Notes under the pieces: model-generated
Seen by the model: the letters and a program-made list of their open reading frames with translations, nothing else
Database searches by the model: none
Told to the model about the DNA's origin: nothing
Translations under genes and position numbers: made by a program
From: Alphaproteobacteria bacterium
GTDB lineage: Bacteria > Pseudomonadota > Alphaproteobacteria > Rickettsiales > JAIXRX01
DNA: 12,232 bases
Reading direction: 5' to 3'
NCBI GenBank assembly: GCA_027485005.1
Contig: JAIXRX010000076.1
Span: 1 to 12,232 of the forward strand
Part shown: positions 1-8,022 of the stretch, piece by piece
Numbering within the stretch: the stretch's first letter is position 1
Layout: every line of letters begins with the position of its first letter

Positions 1-39
1 GACGTGACCAATGCAACCAAAAATTTACTAGGCAAATAG
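1..39 (+). CDS. Possible 3' end of an upstream gene (partial)
   Basis: Read in frame 1 from the window edge, these bases give DVTNATKNLLGK and then a TAG stop at 37-39, two bases before the ATG of the next gene. The tight spacing would fit an operon with the DUF599 gene. Twelve codons are too few to identify a product or to prove coding. The frame used by the DUF599 gene is also open to the window edge, so that gene could instead start further upstream. Confidence 0.3.
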   Translation, partial: DVTNATKNLLGK

Positions 40-41
40 CT

Positions 42-824
42 ATGGAAATCCTTTCGCCACCACCTCCCCCGCCTCCTTTTGATCCGATGGTGTGGGCGCA
101 AGAAATCTATCAGCAAATCCCTAGCCTAGACATGCTGGCGCTTGGCTTTTTTATTGGTGCTTGGTTTTTTTACAGCGTCTTTGCCACCTATAATTCACGC
201 AATAAACAAAGCCTGATTGGTATTACGAACCTTTATCGCCGCGCGTGGATGCGTCAGATGCTTAAACGCGATAACCGCATGGTGGATGCGAGCATGATGG
301 GCAATTTGATGCGCTCTATTTCCTTTTTTGCCAACACCTCCATTCTGATTTTGTTCGGTTTGATGACCCTGTTTGGCTACCGCGATCAAGCACAAGATGT
401 TTTGCAAACCGTGCCGTTCGCAGCGCCTTCTACCCCGCTTTTGTGGGAGATAAAAAGCCTGCTGCTGTTCGTCATTTTTGTCTATGCGTTTTTCAAATAT
501 AGCTGGTCCTTGCGTCAATATAACTACGCATCCATTTTTGTGGGTGGCGCACCACTTCCACATGAAGCCAAAGAATTGCATGTGCAAATTGCAGAAGGTG
601 GCGCAAAATTGATTGCGAATGCTGCACAGCATTTTAACCTTGGATTACGCGCATATTATTTTGGTTTAGCGTGCCTTGCATGGTTCTTGCACCCTGTGTT
701 GTTTATTCTTTCAACGGCATGGGTAACGTGGGTTGTCTATCGCCGCGAATTCCGCTCTTGGACACTCAAACATCTTGGCAATAATAGCTTTGTGGAAGAT
801 ATGATTCCACAAACAAAAGAATAA
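42..824 (+). CDS. DUF599 family inner-membrane protein
   Basis: This is a 260-residue membrane protein of the DUF599 family, whose function is unknown. I recognise it by the layout and by the signatures FKYSWSLRQYNY (151-162) and YRREFRSWTLKHL (233-245). Hydrophobic segments lie at about 30-48, 93-112, 134-152 and 204-233, so about four membrane passes are likely. The extreme N-terminus has an unusual run of seven prolines (6-12) before the first helix. An AGG at 30-32 sits nine bases before the ATG and is a modest ribosome binding site. The frame stays open upstream, so the start is likely but not proven. The next gene begins 7 bp after the stop on the same strand, suggesting co-transcription. 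The family assignment is from memory of the pattern. Confidence 0.8.
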   Translation: MEILSPPPPPPPFDPMVWAQEIYQQIPSLDMLALGFFIGAWFFYSVFATYNSRNKQSLIGITNLYRRAWMRQMLKRDNRMVDASMMGNLMRSISFFANTSILILFGLMTLFGYRDQAQDVLQTVPFAAPSTPLLWEIKSLLLFVIFVYAFFKYSWSLRQYNYASIFVGGAPLPHEAKELHVQIAEGGAKLIANAAQHFNLGLRAYYFGLACLAWFLHPVLFILSTAWVTWVVYRREFRSWTLKHLGNNSFVEDMIPQTKE

Positions 825-831
825 TATTGCC

Positions 832-1776
832 GTGAGGATTGCGGCATTTGTTCTTTCGGTTTTACTTACCAGCCAAGCTTTTGCCGCTTGCCCCAAAGAA
901 GAAACGCAGCGCCCAATTAAAGAGTTTGAGCAAGCCGGCACGCTGCTCTTTATTGTGGATAATTGCACAGGCAAACCCGCAAGCTATGTCTATGGGACGG
1001 TGCATTCGGACGCAGAAAATATCCGCATTGTCGCCGCACCTGCCTTTGAAAAAGTGCAAGAAGTAAGCGCGGTTGGTTTTGAATATGTTACCCCCGCAAA
1101 TGCCACCGACATTGCCGCGCAAGCCATGTATCTGCCTGCGCAAGCGCCAGCCATTCTGCCTAATATTCTTTCCGCAAAAGACTATCAAGCGTTGCTAAAA
1201 GTGATGGTAGATGGCCGAAAAATGGAAGCCAAAGTAGTCGAGCGCATGCGCCCATGGGCCGTGGCAGTGCTGATGCAAATGCCTGCTAATAGTGGTGACG
1301 GCGTGATTCTGGACGATCGCTTAAAACGCACGGCCGAGGCCAGCAAGAAGAATATTTTTGGTTTGGAAACCATGCAGGAACAATTGCAACTTTTTGAGCG
1401 CATGCCCGCTGCCATGCAAGTCACCTTGCTGAAAGAAACGCTGAAAGACCAAGAAAAAATAGATGTGATTAACGCCCTGCTGCAAGATGCTTACTTGAGC
1501 AAAAATCTTGAGGCATTGCGCGCCTTGGGCGATGAAAGTTTTGCCAGCATTCGAGATAAAGAATTGCGTGAATATATGCGCGAAGAACTACTGACCAAAC
1601 GTAATCATCACATGACGCAACGCTTTTTGCCGATGCTAAAAAATGGGGACGCCATGATTGCTGTGGGCGCGCTTCATTTAACGGGGGAAGAAGGCGTACT
1701 TAATTTGTTGCAACAGGCGGGGTATCGCGTGGTGGCATTTGTTCCTGAACGTTATGCCAAGGCCAATCGCCAATAG
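832..1776 (+). CDS. TraB/GumN family protein, exported
   Basis: This is a 314-residue protein of the TraB/GumN family, proposed elsewhere to be related to metalloproteases; the substrate is unknown. Diagnostic motifs are GTVHSD (55-60, with H58), the following VGFEYV with E84, and near the C-terminus GALHLTG (279-285, with H282). Residues 1-19 form a signal peptide: a hydrophobic core and an AFA-A site, with Cys20 just after. FAAC is only a poor lipobox, so a lipoprotein is possible but not favoured. Export to the periplasm is inferred. The start is GTG with no strong Shine-Dalgarno sequence; it lies 7 bp after the DUF599 stop, so translational coupling is plausible. Its last 77 bp overlap the 3' end of the convergent comEC gene. 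Confidence 0.8.
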   Translation: MRIAAFVLSVLLTSQAFAACPKEETQRPIKEFEQAGTLLFIVDNCTGKPASYVYGTVHSDAENIRIVAAPAFEKVQEVSAVGFEYVTPANATDIAAQAMYLPAQAPAILPNILSAKDYQALLKVMVDGRKMEAKVVERMRPWAVAVLMQMPANSGDGVILDDRLKRTAEASKKNIFGLETMQEQLQLFERMPAAMQVTLLKETLKDQEKIDVINALLQDAYLSKNLEALRALGDESFASIRDKELREYMREELLTKRNHHMTQRFLPMLKNGDAMIAVGALHLTGEEGVLNLLQQAGYRVVAFVPERYAKANRQ

Positions 1777-3826
1777 TGCTGCGCACATCTTTTATCTGCC
1801 AGTTTTTACCCTCAATATTCAACCATGTGCCGCCCTGCTGCGCCATGGTTTTTTCATCCAGCACAAAGGCTTTCGGCGTGCAATTTTCTGGCGCATTTTG
1901 CCGCATAAGAATCGCGCCATCTAATCCTTCAGGGCAAGTGGCCTCGCCTTTTTTGCGGTAAAGCCACACACGTTGTGAACCAAGCGTGATCAGGCATCCA
2001 CCGTCTTTGCAATCCCAGCGATGCGTGTCATTTTGTGGCGTATTATTCGCATCTGGGAATGTTTTTTGCCCCACAAATTCCAACCAATCCTTGGCGGCGC
2101 GATGGTCGTCAAATCCACCGAGCAGAACATACCCGCCGCTTGCGTCTTTCACCGTTACCATCTTCGCGTCTTGCGCCACATAAATATCCGGCAGCGTTTG
2201 TTGCAAACTGCTGAATGCCCCAAGCAGCACCAGCGACAAGCCCACCCAACGCATGCGCGTTTGCCACAAGCACAACCACAAGCCACCCACTACACAAAGC
2301 ACCACGCCCACAGTGGTCATCGGCAAAGCATGAAGGATTGCATGCGGCCATGCGCGCACCCATGCGGACGCCTCCAACATATAATGCACGCCTTGACCTG
2401 TGAGCGTGAGTATCGGCGCGTCAAAGCCCAGTGGCATGAGCAGCAAAGAAAGCATCACCCCTGGCATAATCCAGAAGCTCACCAGTGGTGAGGTGAGCAT
2501 ATTGGCAGGCAAACTATAGAGGTTAATTTGCTGAAATTGATGCATGACAAATGGCATCGTCGCCATACCCGCCACAAAGGACGTGGCCATCACTCCCGCC
2601 AAATACACCAGCGGTTTACGCCACCAACCGTCCATACCCAAAAATTCCACCACAGGTCGGCGAATATCTTCAGCGAGTGCCAGAATTGCAAGCGTTGCTG
2701 CAAAGGACAAAATGAAACTGATGGAGAAAATGGATTCTGGCCAAATGAGCAAAATGACAAAGGCGGCAAAGCCCAGTGAGCGCAGCGGAGAGACTTGACG
2801 ATCAAACAATACCGCCAGCAGAAAAAACGCGACCATGATGAAGGATCGCTCGGCCGCCACAGGGAAATTTGCCAAAGCGAGGTAGAAAAAACTGAGCATG
2901 ATAGCGCCAAGTGCCGCAATTTTTTTGCTCCAGCCCCGCCTGCGCAACACAGGCACTAACAGGCACAATAACCGCAACGCCAAAAATGCAGCACCCGCCA
3001 CAATGGTGAGGTGCAACCCAGAAATCGAAAGCACATGGGCAAGACCAGAGGCACGCATATGTTCTTGCGTGGCATCCGTTATCGGGCTTTGTTCGGCATT
3101 CATGAGTGCGGCTGTCACCGCGCCTTCGTCGCCTGTCACTACGCTGCGCACCCGCTGCCCCACTGCCAGCCGCAGCTGCATGAGTTTAGCGCGCCAGTCA
3201 TCCGCTTGAGCGGGTGCGGCCTGCACCAAATGCACATGCCCCATCACATAACCTAAAGCCCCCATCCGCTCGAAATAAAAATAACGGGCGAAGTCGTAAT
3301 CGCCGGCAAACATCGGCCAACCGGGCGGAAACAGATTCGCGCGCATTTTCACCACATCCCCCACTTGCAACGGAATGTCTGTGCTGCGCACTGAAATACG
3401 CACAAGTGCAGGCAGTTCTGGCGGAGCGATATCATCAATCCATGTGGGTTCCAGCACCAGCTTTGCGCGTTTGTCGGGCTGCACGGCGATTTCTTTAATC
3501 ACGCCCTCTATGCCCACATAATTCATCGCGCGCGAAAGCATAGGTTCGGCGACTGCCTGCACACGGTAGGCGCTGGCGGCAAAGCCCAGCCACAGCATGG
3601 CGCACAACCACCACACCCATCGCCACGAGGACTGCCGCAACGACCATGCCGCACCCGCTGAAATCCCTGCCAAGCCCAGCGGCACACCATAGGAAACAGG
3701 GGCATTTTGCGCAAAAAATAGCACCACCCCCAACCCCAAAAAGGCAGGCAGCCACAGCGGCAAACGCCCTGCTTCTTGCTCAATTAAGGATTGAAACTTT
3801 TGCCGCAGCATCATACACCAACACAC
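1700..3826 (-). CDS. comEC: ComEC/Rec2-type DNA uptake channel, degenerate C-terminal domain
   Basis: ComEC forms the inner-membrane channel that brings single-stranded DNA into the cytoplasm during natural transformation. The order is hydrophobic segments at about 24-86, an extracytoplasmic DUF4131-like region (about 90-200), then the multi-pass Competence domain (about 230-540) with the signature GLAHVLSISGLHLTIVAG (261-278) and FSISFILSFAATL (367-379). After PDIYV (546-550) comes a soluble C-terminal part with Cys606, 611, 631 and 649 and a terminal GDWPWHN (686-692). It corresponds to the beta-lactamase-like domain but has no HxHxDH motif, as is typical in Alphaproteobacteria. The longest frame starts with GTG at 3826; two adjacent ATGs at 3814 and 3811 are equally good starts and would remove four or five residues. 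No strong ribosome binding site decides between them. It diverges from gltX. Confidence 0.9.
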   Translation of the reverse strand: MCWCMMLRQKFQSLIEQEAGRLPLWLPAFLGLGVVLFFAQNAPVSYGVPLGLAGISAGAAWSLRQSSWRWVWWLCAMLWLGFAASAYRVQAVAEPMLSRAMNYVGIEGVIKEIAVQPDKRAKLVLEPTWIDDIAPPELPALVRISVRSTDIPLQVGDVVKMRANLFPPGWPMFAGDYDFARYFYFERMGALGYVMGHVHLVQAAPAQADDWRAKLMQLRLAVGQRVRSVVTGDEGAVTAALMNAEQSPITDATQEHMRASGLAHVLSISGLHLTIVAGAAFLALRLLCLLVPVLRRRGWSKKIAALGAIMLSFFYLALANFPVAAERSFIMVAFFLLAVLFDRQVSPLRSLGFAAFVILLIWPESIFSISFILSFAATLAILALAEDIRRPVVEFLGMDGWWRKPLVYLAGVMATSFVAGMATMPFVMHQFQQINLYSLPANMLTSPLVSFWIMPGVMLSLLLMPLGFDAPILTLTGQGVHYMLEASAWVRAWPHAILHALPMTTVGVVLCVVGGLWLCLWQTRMRWVGLSLVLLGAFSSLQQTLPDIYVAQDAKMVTVKDASGGYVLLGGFDDHRAAKDWLEFVGQKTFPDANNTPQNDTHRWDCKDGGCLITLGSQRVWLYRKKGEATCPEGLDGAILMRQNAPENCTPKAFVLDEKTMAQQGGTWLNIEGKNWQIKDVRSTIGDWPWHNVQEQMPPRDTPPVATN

Positions 3827-3851
3827 AACCTATTTTACTTTGTGAAAGCCT

Positions 3852-5249
3852 ATGACTGTTATCACACGATTCGCCCCTTCGCCTACGGGTTTTTTGCATA
3901 TTGGCGGCGCACGCACGGCGCTGTTCAATTGGCTGTTTGCCAAGCACCATGGCGGCCAATTCCTGCTGCGTATTGAAGACACTGACCGCGCGCGTTCTAC
4001 GCAAGCAGCGGTGGATGCGTTGCTAGACGGCCTCAGCTGGCTGGGTTTGAATTGGGACGGCAAGGAAGTGTATCAATTCGCCCGTGCCCGACGCCACGCC
4101 GAAGTGGCGCACGCCATGCTGGCCAGCGGCCATGCCTATAAATGTTTCACCACCGCCGAAGAACTCGCGGCTTTGCGTGAAGCCGCCGAAGGCAATGGCG
4201 GCATGTTTAAATTCCAGTCCCCTTGGCGCGACAAACCAGAAAGCGAAGCCCCTGCTGGCGCGCCGTTTGCGATCCGTTTGCGCGCGCCGCAAAATGCGGA
4301 AGTGGTGATTGAAGATATGGTGCAAGGCACCGTCACCTTCCCTGCCGACCAGATGGACGATTTGGTGCTCCTGCGTTCGGACGGCACGCCCACCTATATG
4401 CTCGCGGTGGTGGTGGACGACCACGATATGGGCATTACCCATGTGATTCGTGGGGATGACCACCTGACCAACGCGGCACGCCAAACGCTGATTTATCGCG
4501 CGATGGGCTGGAACGTGCCGCAATTTGCGCATATTCCGCTGATTCACGGCGCGGACGGCGCGAAGCTTTCCAAACGCCATGGTGCATTGGGCGCAGAAGC
4601 CTATCGCGAGATGGGCTTTTTACCGGAAAGCCTGCGCAACTACCTGCTGCGCTTGGGGTGGGGGCATGGCGATACGGAAATTATTTCAACCGAAGACGCG
4701 ATTAAACTGTTTGATGTGTCAGGCATCGGCAAATCGCCGTCACGCTTCGACATAACCAAACTTGAACATATGAATGGCCACTACATTCGCGAAGCAAAAG
4801 ATGCGCGATTAGTGACGCTGTGTGCGCCATTACTGCACACGAAATTTCCACAGGCGTCTGAGGCGCAGCAAGCGCGTTTTGCTGCCTTTATGCCAGAGCT
4901 CAAGCAACGCGCCCGCACCGTGCCAGAGCTGGTGGAAGAAGGCGCGTTCTTGCTGGAAGCCACGCCGCTGACGCTGACAGAACAAGCGCAAAAAGCATTG
5001 AGCGATGAAGCCAAAGCGCATGTGAAGGCCATTGCGCCGCTGCTGCAAAATACAGCGGATTGGAAAGCGCAAGTGTTACATGATGTGCTGCATGGTTATG
5101 GCGAGCAAGCAGGCGTGAAAGCTGGCAAATATCTGCCTGCGTTGCGCGCAGCGCTCACTGGCAAACATGCAAGTGCTGGCAATGTGGCGGGGATTATGGC
5201 CGTACTTGGGCGTGAAGAATCGCTTGCCCGCCTCTTGGAAATTGCGTAA
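3852..5249 (+). CDS. gltX: Glutamyl-tRNA synthetase (class I)
   Basis: The enzyme charges tRNA-Glu with glutamate using ATP in the cytoplasm. At 465 residues it has the normal bacterial length. The ATP-binding signature is PSPTGFLHIGGAR (9-21, the HIGH-type motif at 16-19). The second class I signature is KLSKRHG (238-244). GDDH (201-204), IRGDDHL and DITKLEHMNGHYI in the helical region are further family marks. The insert after YKCFTTAEEL (96-105) lacks the cysteine set of a zinc knuckle, as in many alphaproteobacterial enzymes. It could charge tRNA-Gln as well if the genome uses the amidotransferase route; that cannot be judged here. The start ATG has only a weak purine stretch (GTGAAAG) upstream. 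Only 25 bp separate it from the divergent comEC, so promoters probably lie partly inside the genes. Confidence 0.95.
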   Translation: MTVITRFAPSPTGFLHIGGARTALFNWLFAKHHGGQFLLRIEDTDRARSTQAAVDALLDGLSWLGLNWDGKEVYQFARARRHAEVAHAMLASGHAYKCFTTAEELAALREAAEGNGGMFKFQSPWRDKPESEAPAGAPFAIRLRAPQNAEVVIEDMVQGTVTFPADQMDDLVLLRSDGTPTYMLAVVVDDHDMGITHVIRGDDHLTNAARQTLIYRAMGWNVPQFAHIPLIHGADGAKLSKRHGALGAEAYREMGFLPESLRNYLLRLGWGHGDTEIISTEDAIKLFDVSGIGKSPSRFDITKLEHMNGHYIREAKDARLVTLCAPLLHTKFPQASEAQQARFAAFMPELKQRARTVPELVEEGAFLLEATPLTLTEQAQKALSDEAKAHVKAIAPLLQNTADWKAQVLHDVLHGYGEQAGVKAGKYLPALRAALTGKHASAGNVAGIMAVLGREESLARLLEIA

Positions 5250-5263
5250 ATCTGCGCTATATA
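5235..5263 (+). promoter_or_regulatory. Candidate sigma70 promoter for def
   Basis: TTGGAA (5235-5240) is separated by 17 bp from TATATA (5258-5263), with an alternative -10 TATAAC at 5260-5265. The -35 lies in the last codons of gltX. The sequence from 5255 to 5285 is very AT-rich. This is a pattern match only; def could also be read through from gltX. Confidence 0.35.
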
Positions 5264-5297
5264 ACTATATATTAGAACTGTTATAAGGAATAAAGCT

Positions 5298-5873
5298 ATG
5301 GCGATTATGCCGATTGTGATTGCACCCGATGAGCGTTTGAAACAGCCATCCAAAGCAGTAGAAAAAGTAACCGAAGAAATTCGTGAATTACTGAGTGATA
5401 TGGCGGACACCATGTATTTCTCCCGCGGGATTGGCTTGGCCGCCGTGCAAGTGGGTGTGCATTTGCGCGCGATTGTGGTGGATATTCATTGGGACGAACA
5501 TGATGATAGCAGTCGCAAACCGCTGAAATTCATCAACCCTGAAATTGTGTGGGAATCGGAAGAAGACAATAGCTATAAAGAAGGTTGCTTGTCTTTCCCT
5601 GAGCAATATTCAGACGTGAGCCGCCCGAAAAAAATTCGCGTGAAATTTTTAGATGAAACAGGCGCAGAAAAAGAAATCGAAGCGGATGGCCTGCTTGCCA
5701 CTTGCCTGCAACATGAGATTGACCACACCAAAGGAATCACTTTTGTAGATCATATTTCACGCTTAAGGCGCGACATGATTCTGAAGAAGCTAAGCAAGAT
5801 GAAAAAAGCAGGCGCGTTTGACGAAGAAGACGACCATGTGCATGGCCCGAATTGTAGCCACCACCATCATTAA
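5298..5873 (+). CDS. def: Peptide deformylase
   Basis: The enzyme removes the N-formyl group from nascent proteins, using a bound metal ion. All three family motifs are intact: GIGLAAVQ (44-51), EGCLS (95-99, with metal ligand C97) and HEIDH (139-143, with ligands H139 and H143 and catalytic E140). At 191 residues it is slightly longer than the usual 165-185. The extra length is an acidic and histidine-rich tail (174-191) ending in NCSHHHH, with HVHG just before. That tail is unusual and could bind metal. AAGGAA at 5285-5290, seven bases from the ATG, is a good ribosome binding site and fixes the start. The gene follows gltX by 48 bp and is closed by an intrinsic terminator. Confidence 0.95.
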   Translation: MAIMPIVIAPDERLKQPSKAVEKVTEEIRELLSDMADTMYFSRGIGLAAVQVGVHLRAIVVDIHWDEHDDSSRKPLKFINPEIVWESEEDNSYKEGCLSFPEQYSDVSRPKKIRVKFLDETGAEKEIEADGLLATCLQHEIDHTKGITFVDHISRLRRDMILKKLSKMKKAGAFDEEDDHVHGPNCSHHHH

Positions 5874-5882
5874 AAACTTAAC

Positions 5883-5912
5883 AAGGCCTCTGCAAGGAGG
5901 CCTTTCTTTTTT
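5883..5912 (+). terminator. Rho-independent terminator after def
   Basis: AAGGCCTC (5883-5890) and GAGGCCTT (5897-5904) form a perfect 8-bp stem around a 6-base loop, TGCAAG. The run TCTTTTTT follows at 5905-5912. It lies 10 bases after the def stop and should end the def transcript. Its T tract overlaps the -35 element of the next promoter. Confidence 0.9.
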
Positions 5913-5939
5913 GCATTTGAAACTTTGCGCTGCTATAGT
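5911..5939 (+). promoter_or_regulatory. Candidate extended -10 promoter for the cytochrome b561 operon
   Basis: TTGCAT (5911-5916), then exactly 17 bp, then TATAGT (5934-5939). The -10 is preceded by TGC, giving the extended -10 form TGCTATAGT. It lies right after the def terminator and 31 bp before the next ATG, where a promoter is expected. Confidence 0.5.
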
Positions 5940-5970
5940 TTCATCAATCAATAAATAACGGAGGCATACG

Positions 5971-6561
5971 ATGCAACAAACCACCGATTCCAACCGCTAT
6001 TCTTGCGTAGCCATTGCTTTGCACTGGATCATTGCCTTGCTGATTATTGCCGTTTTCGCCGCAGGATATTGGATGACCGACGCCGTGAAAGAGGAAGCTA
6101 CCAAAGAACTCGCCTATAAAACCTATGACTTACACAAAGCAACCGGCATTATTATTTTGGCACTCAGCTTGTTTCGTTTGCATTGGCGCCTGAACCACAC
6201 TGCCCCTGCCGCGCCCGCTGGTAGCAGCTTATGGGAAACTCGTATCCGAAATATTACCCATATTTTATTTTATGTTTTCATTATTGCTGTTCCGTTATTT
6301 GGTTGGATCATGAGTTCTGCGAGCGGCAAATACCCCATCTCGATGTTTGGATTATTTGAATGGCCATTTATTCCGCTGGCACACCTCAGCAACGCATTTG
6401 AAATTAAAGAGCTATTTAAAGAAATGCATGAGCTGTTTGCTTTTGCGATGATGGCCTTGGTGGGCGTACATATTGCGGCAGCAATCTATCATCACAAAAT
6501 CAAAAAAGATGATGTGCTAAAACGCATGCTGCCTGAGTGCAAACCCTGCTGCAAAAAATAA
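5971..6561 (+). CDS. Cytochrome b561 (CybB/YodB family)
   Basis: This is a 196-residue di-haem membrane cytochrome. Proteins of this family move electrons between quinone and redox partners in the inner membrane; E. coli CybB has been described as a superoxide oxidase. Likely haem ligands are H18, H55, H153 and H167; their spacing (37 residues in the first pair, 14 in the second) equals that recalled for E. coli CybB. Four membrane helices run at about 15-34, 54-72, 93-115 and 150-174. The C-terminus is basic and cysteine-rich (CKPCCKK, 190-196), which I do not know from the family. CGGAGG at 5959-5964, six bases before the ATG, is a strong ribosome binding site. The aminopeptidase gene follows after 15 bp and is probably co-transcribed. 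Confidence 0.88.
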   Translation: MQQTTDSNRYSCVAIALHWIIALLIIAVFAAGYWMTDAVKEEATKELAYKTYDLHKATGIIILALSLFRLHWRLNHTAPAAPAGSSLWETRIRNITHILFYVFIIAVPLFGWIMSSASGKYPISMFGLFEWPFIPLAHLSNAFEIKELFKEMHELFAFAMMALVGVHIAAAIYHHKIKKDDVLKRMLPECKPCCKK

Positions 6562-6576
6562 TTTCTAAGGATTTTT

Positions 6577-7938
6577 ATGACATCGACCCCGATTTTTTTG
6601 CTGGATAGCAAAGGCCTAACGGCTTGGAAAAAAACAGCGAGCACCTTTGCGAAAGGTGTGGTGGAAACACAAAAATTCACCGCCGCCGAGCACACTTCTT
6701 GCGTGATTGCGGACGTTAAAACAGGCAAGCCCGCCATGGTGCTGTGCGGCGTAGGTGAAGTCCTTAATCGCTGGTCGATGGCACATTTGCCAGCCGTCCT
6801 TCCTGCGGGGGAATATGCACTACAAAGCCTGCCCAAAAGCGCCCCGATGACGGACATGGTTTTAGGGTGGGAACTGGCTTGCTATAGTTTTTCTGAATTC
6901 AAAAAAGACAGCAAAACCTACCCCACGATGGAAATCCCCGCAGGGGTGGACAACAAGCGCCTCGATGCACAAAAAGAAGCGGTGGTGCTGGCACGCAACC
7001 TCATCAACCTGCCCGCCAACCACCTTGGGCCGAACGACCTTGCCAACCACGCCAAAGCACTAGCCGCTGAGCACAAAGCTAAATGCAGCGTGATTGTGGG
7101 CGAGGATTTGCTGAAGAAAAACTACCCGACGATTTACACGGTGGGCGCCGCTGGCCATCAGCCACCGCAACTGATTGATATTCGCTGGGGCAACCCGAAA
7201 CACGAAAAAATTACGCTGGTGGGCAAAGGTGTTTGCTTTGACACAGGCGGGCTGAATATTAAAACAGGCAACTACATGGCGCTGATGAAAAAAGACATGG
7301 GTGGTGCAGCGCATGTGCTCGCACTCGCGCATATCATCATGGCGCTGAAACTACCCGTGTGCTTGCGTGTGCTAGTGCCCGCGGTGGAAAACAGCATTAG
7401 CGACGAAGCGATGCGCCCGTCGGACGTGGTGAAAACCCGCAAAGGAATCACGGTGGAAATTGGTGATACGGACGCCGAAGGCCGCTTGATTCTGTGCGAC
7501 GCATTAGCCGAGGCGGATAGTGAAAAACCAGCGCTCATCATTGATTGTGCAACCCTGACGGGCGCGGCGCGGGTGGCGCTTGGCGCTGAAATCCCTGCGT
7601 TTTTCACGCCAGATGACAGCTTAGCCAAAACCATTGATGCCGCAAGCGCTAAGCAATCTGATCCACTCTGGCGTTTGCCCTTGTGGGAACCCTACCGCGA
7701 GCAACTAAAAAGCCACGTGGCCGACACCAATAACATCTCAAGCGGGGGCTATGGCGGTGCGATTACAGCCGCCCTTTACCTCAAATCCTTTGTGGAACAC
7801 ACCAAAGCATGGGTGCATGTGGACATGATGGCATGGAACGTGCGCACCCGCCCCGGCCGCCCGATTGGCGGGGATGTGCAAGGCCTGTTTGCTTTGCTGG
7901 ATGTAGTGGAAGGCCGCAGCCGCAAGGCTAAACGTTAG
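6577..7938 (+). CDS. M17 leucyl aminopeptidase family protein
   Basis: A cytoplasmic two-metal aminopeptidase of the M17 (PepA) family, which removes N-terminal residues during peptide turnover. The active site is complete: K217 and D222 in VGKGVCFDTGG, catalytic K229, D240 in KKDMGGAA, D299, E301 and R303 in DTDAEGR. The spacing between these residues equals that recalled for E. coli PepA. The usual NTDAEGR signature reads DTDAEGR here (Asp297 for Asn). At 453 residues it is shorter than PepA (about 500), through a shorter N-terminal domain (roughly 1-115), as in many alphaproteobacterial members. AAGG at 6567-6570, six bases upstream, supports the ATG. No ordinary terminator follows; the next bases are the repeated element at 7948. 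Confidence 0.93.
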   Translation: MTSTPIFLLDSKGLTAWKKTASTFAKGVVETQKFTAAEHTSCVIADVKTGKPAMVLCGVGEVLNRWSMAHLPAVLPAGEYALQSLPKSAPMTDMVLGWELACYSFSEFKKDSKTYPTMEIPAGVDNKRLDAQKEAVVLARNLINLPANHLGPNDLANHAKALAAEHKAKCSVIVGEDLLKKNYPTIYTVGAAGHQPPQLIDIRWGNPKHEKITLVGKGVCFDTGGLNIKTGNYMALMKKDMGGAAHVLALAHIIMALKLPVCLRVLVPAVENSISDEAMRPSDVVKTRKGITVEIGDTDAEGRLILCDALAEADSEKPALIIDCATLTGAARVALGAEIPAFFTPDDSLAKTIDAASAKQSDPLWRLPLWEPYREQLKSHVADTNNISSGGYGGAITAALYLKSFVEHTKAWVHVDMMAWNVRTRPGRPIGGDVQGLFALLDVVEGRSRKAKR

Positions 7939-7947
7939 TTTATAGTT

Positions 7948-8009
7948 GCTTCCGCTCGGCGCTACTGCGCCTCACATGAAGTGGGCTCAAGGCTGCCACG
8001 GCCTACTGG
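7948..8009. repeat. 62-bp intergenic repeat, copy 1
   Basis: The unit starts GCTTCCGCTCGGCGCTACTG and ends ACGGCCTACTGG. It matches copy 2 at 61 of 62 positions (T at 7982 against C at 8057), at a 75-bp period with a 13-bp spacer. It can fold: GGCGC-TACT-GCGCC is an inner hairpin, enclosed by CTTC/GAAG, and AGGC/GCCT can form a second small hairpin. A T run (8012-8017) follows this copy, so it might double as a weak terminator for the aminopeptidase gene. It starts 9 bp after that gene's stop. Confidence 0.9.
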
Positions 8010-8022
8010 ACTTTTTTCATTG

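Noticed and set aside
195..632. Reverse open frame of 145 codons inside the DUF599 gene
   Set aside because: It is antisense to a recognisable membrane protein, has no membrane or domain pattern of its own and no convincing ribosome binding site.
2021..2491. Forward open frame of 156 codons opposite comEC
   Set aside because: The translation is rich in His, Gln and Arg with no recognisable motif, and the opposite strand is the clear ComEC coding frame.
4023..4580. Reverse open frame of 185 codons inside gltX
   Set aside because: It lies wholly opposite the strongly conserved catalytic core of gltX. Its His- and Arg-rich composition is what the complement of that GC-rich gene gives.
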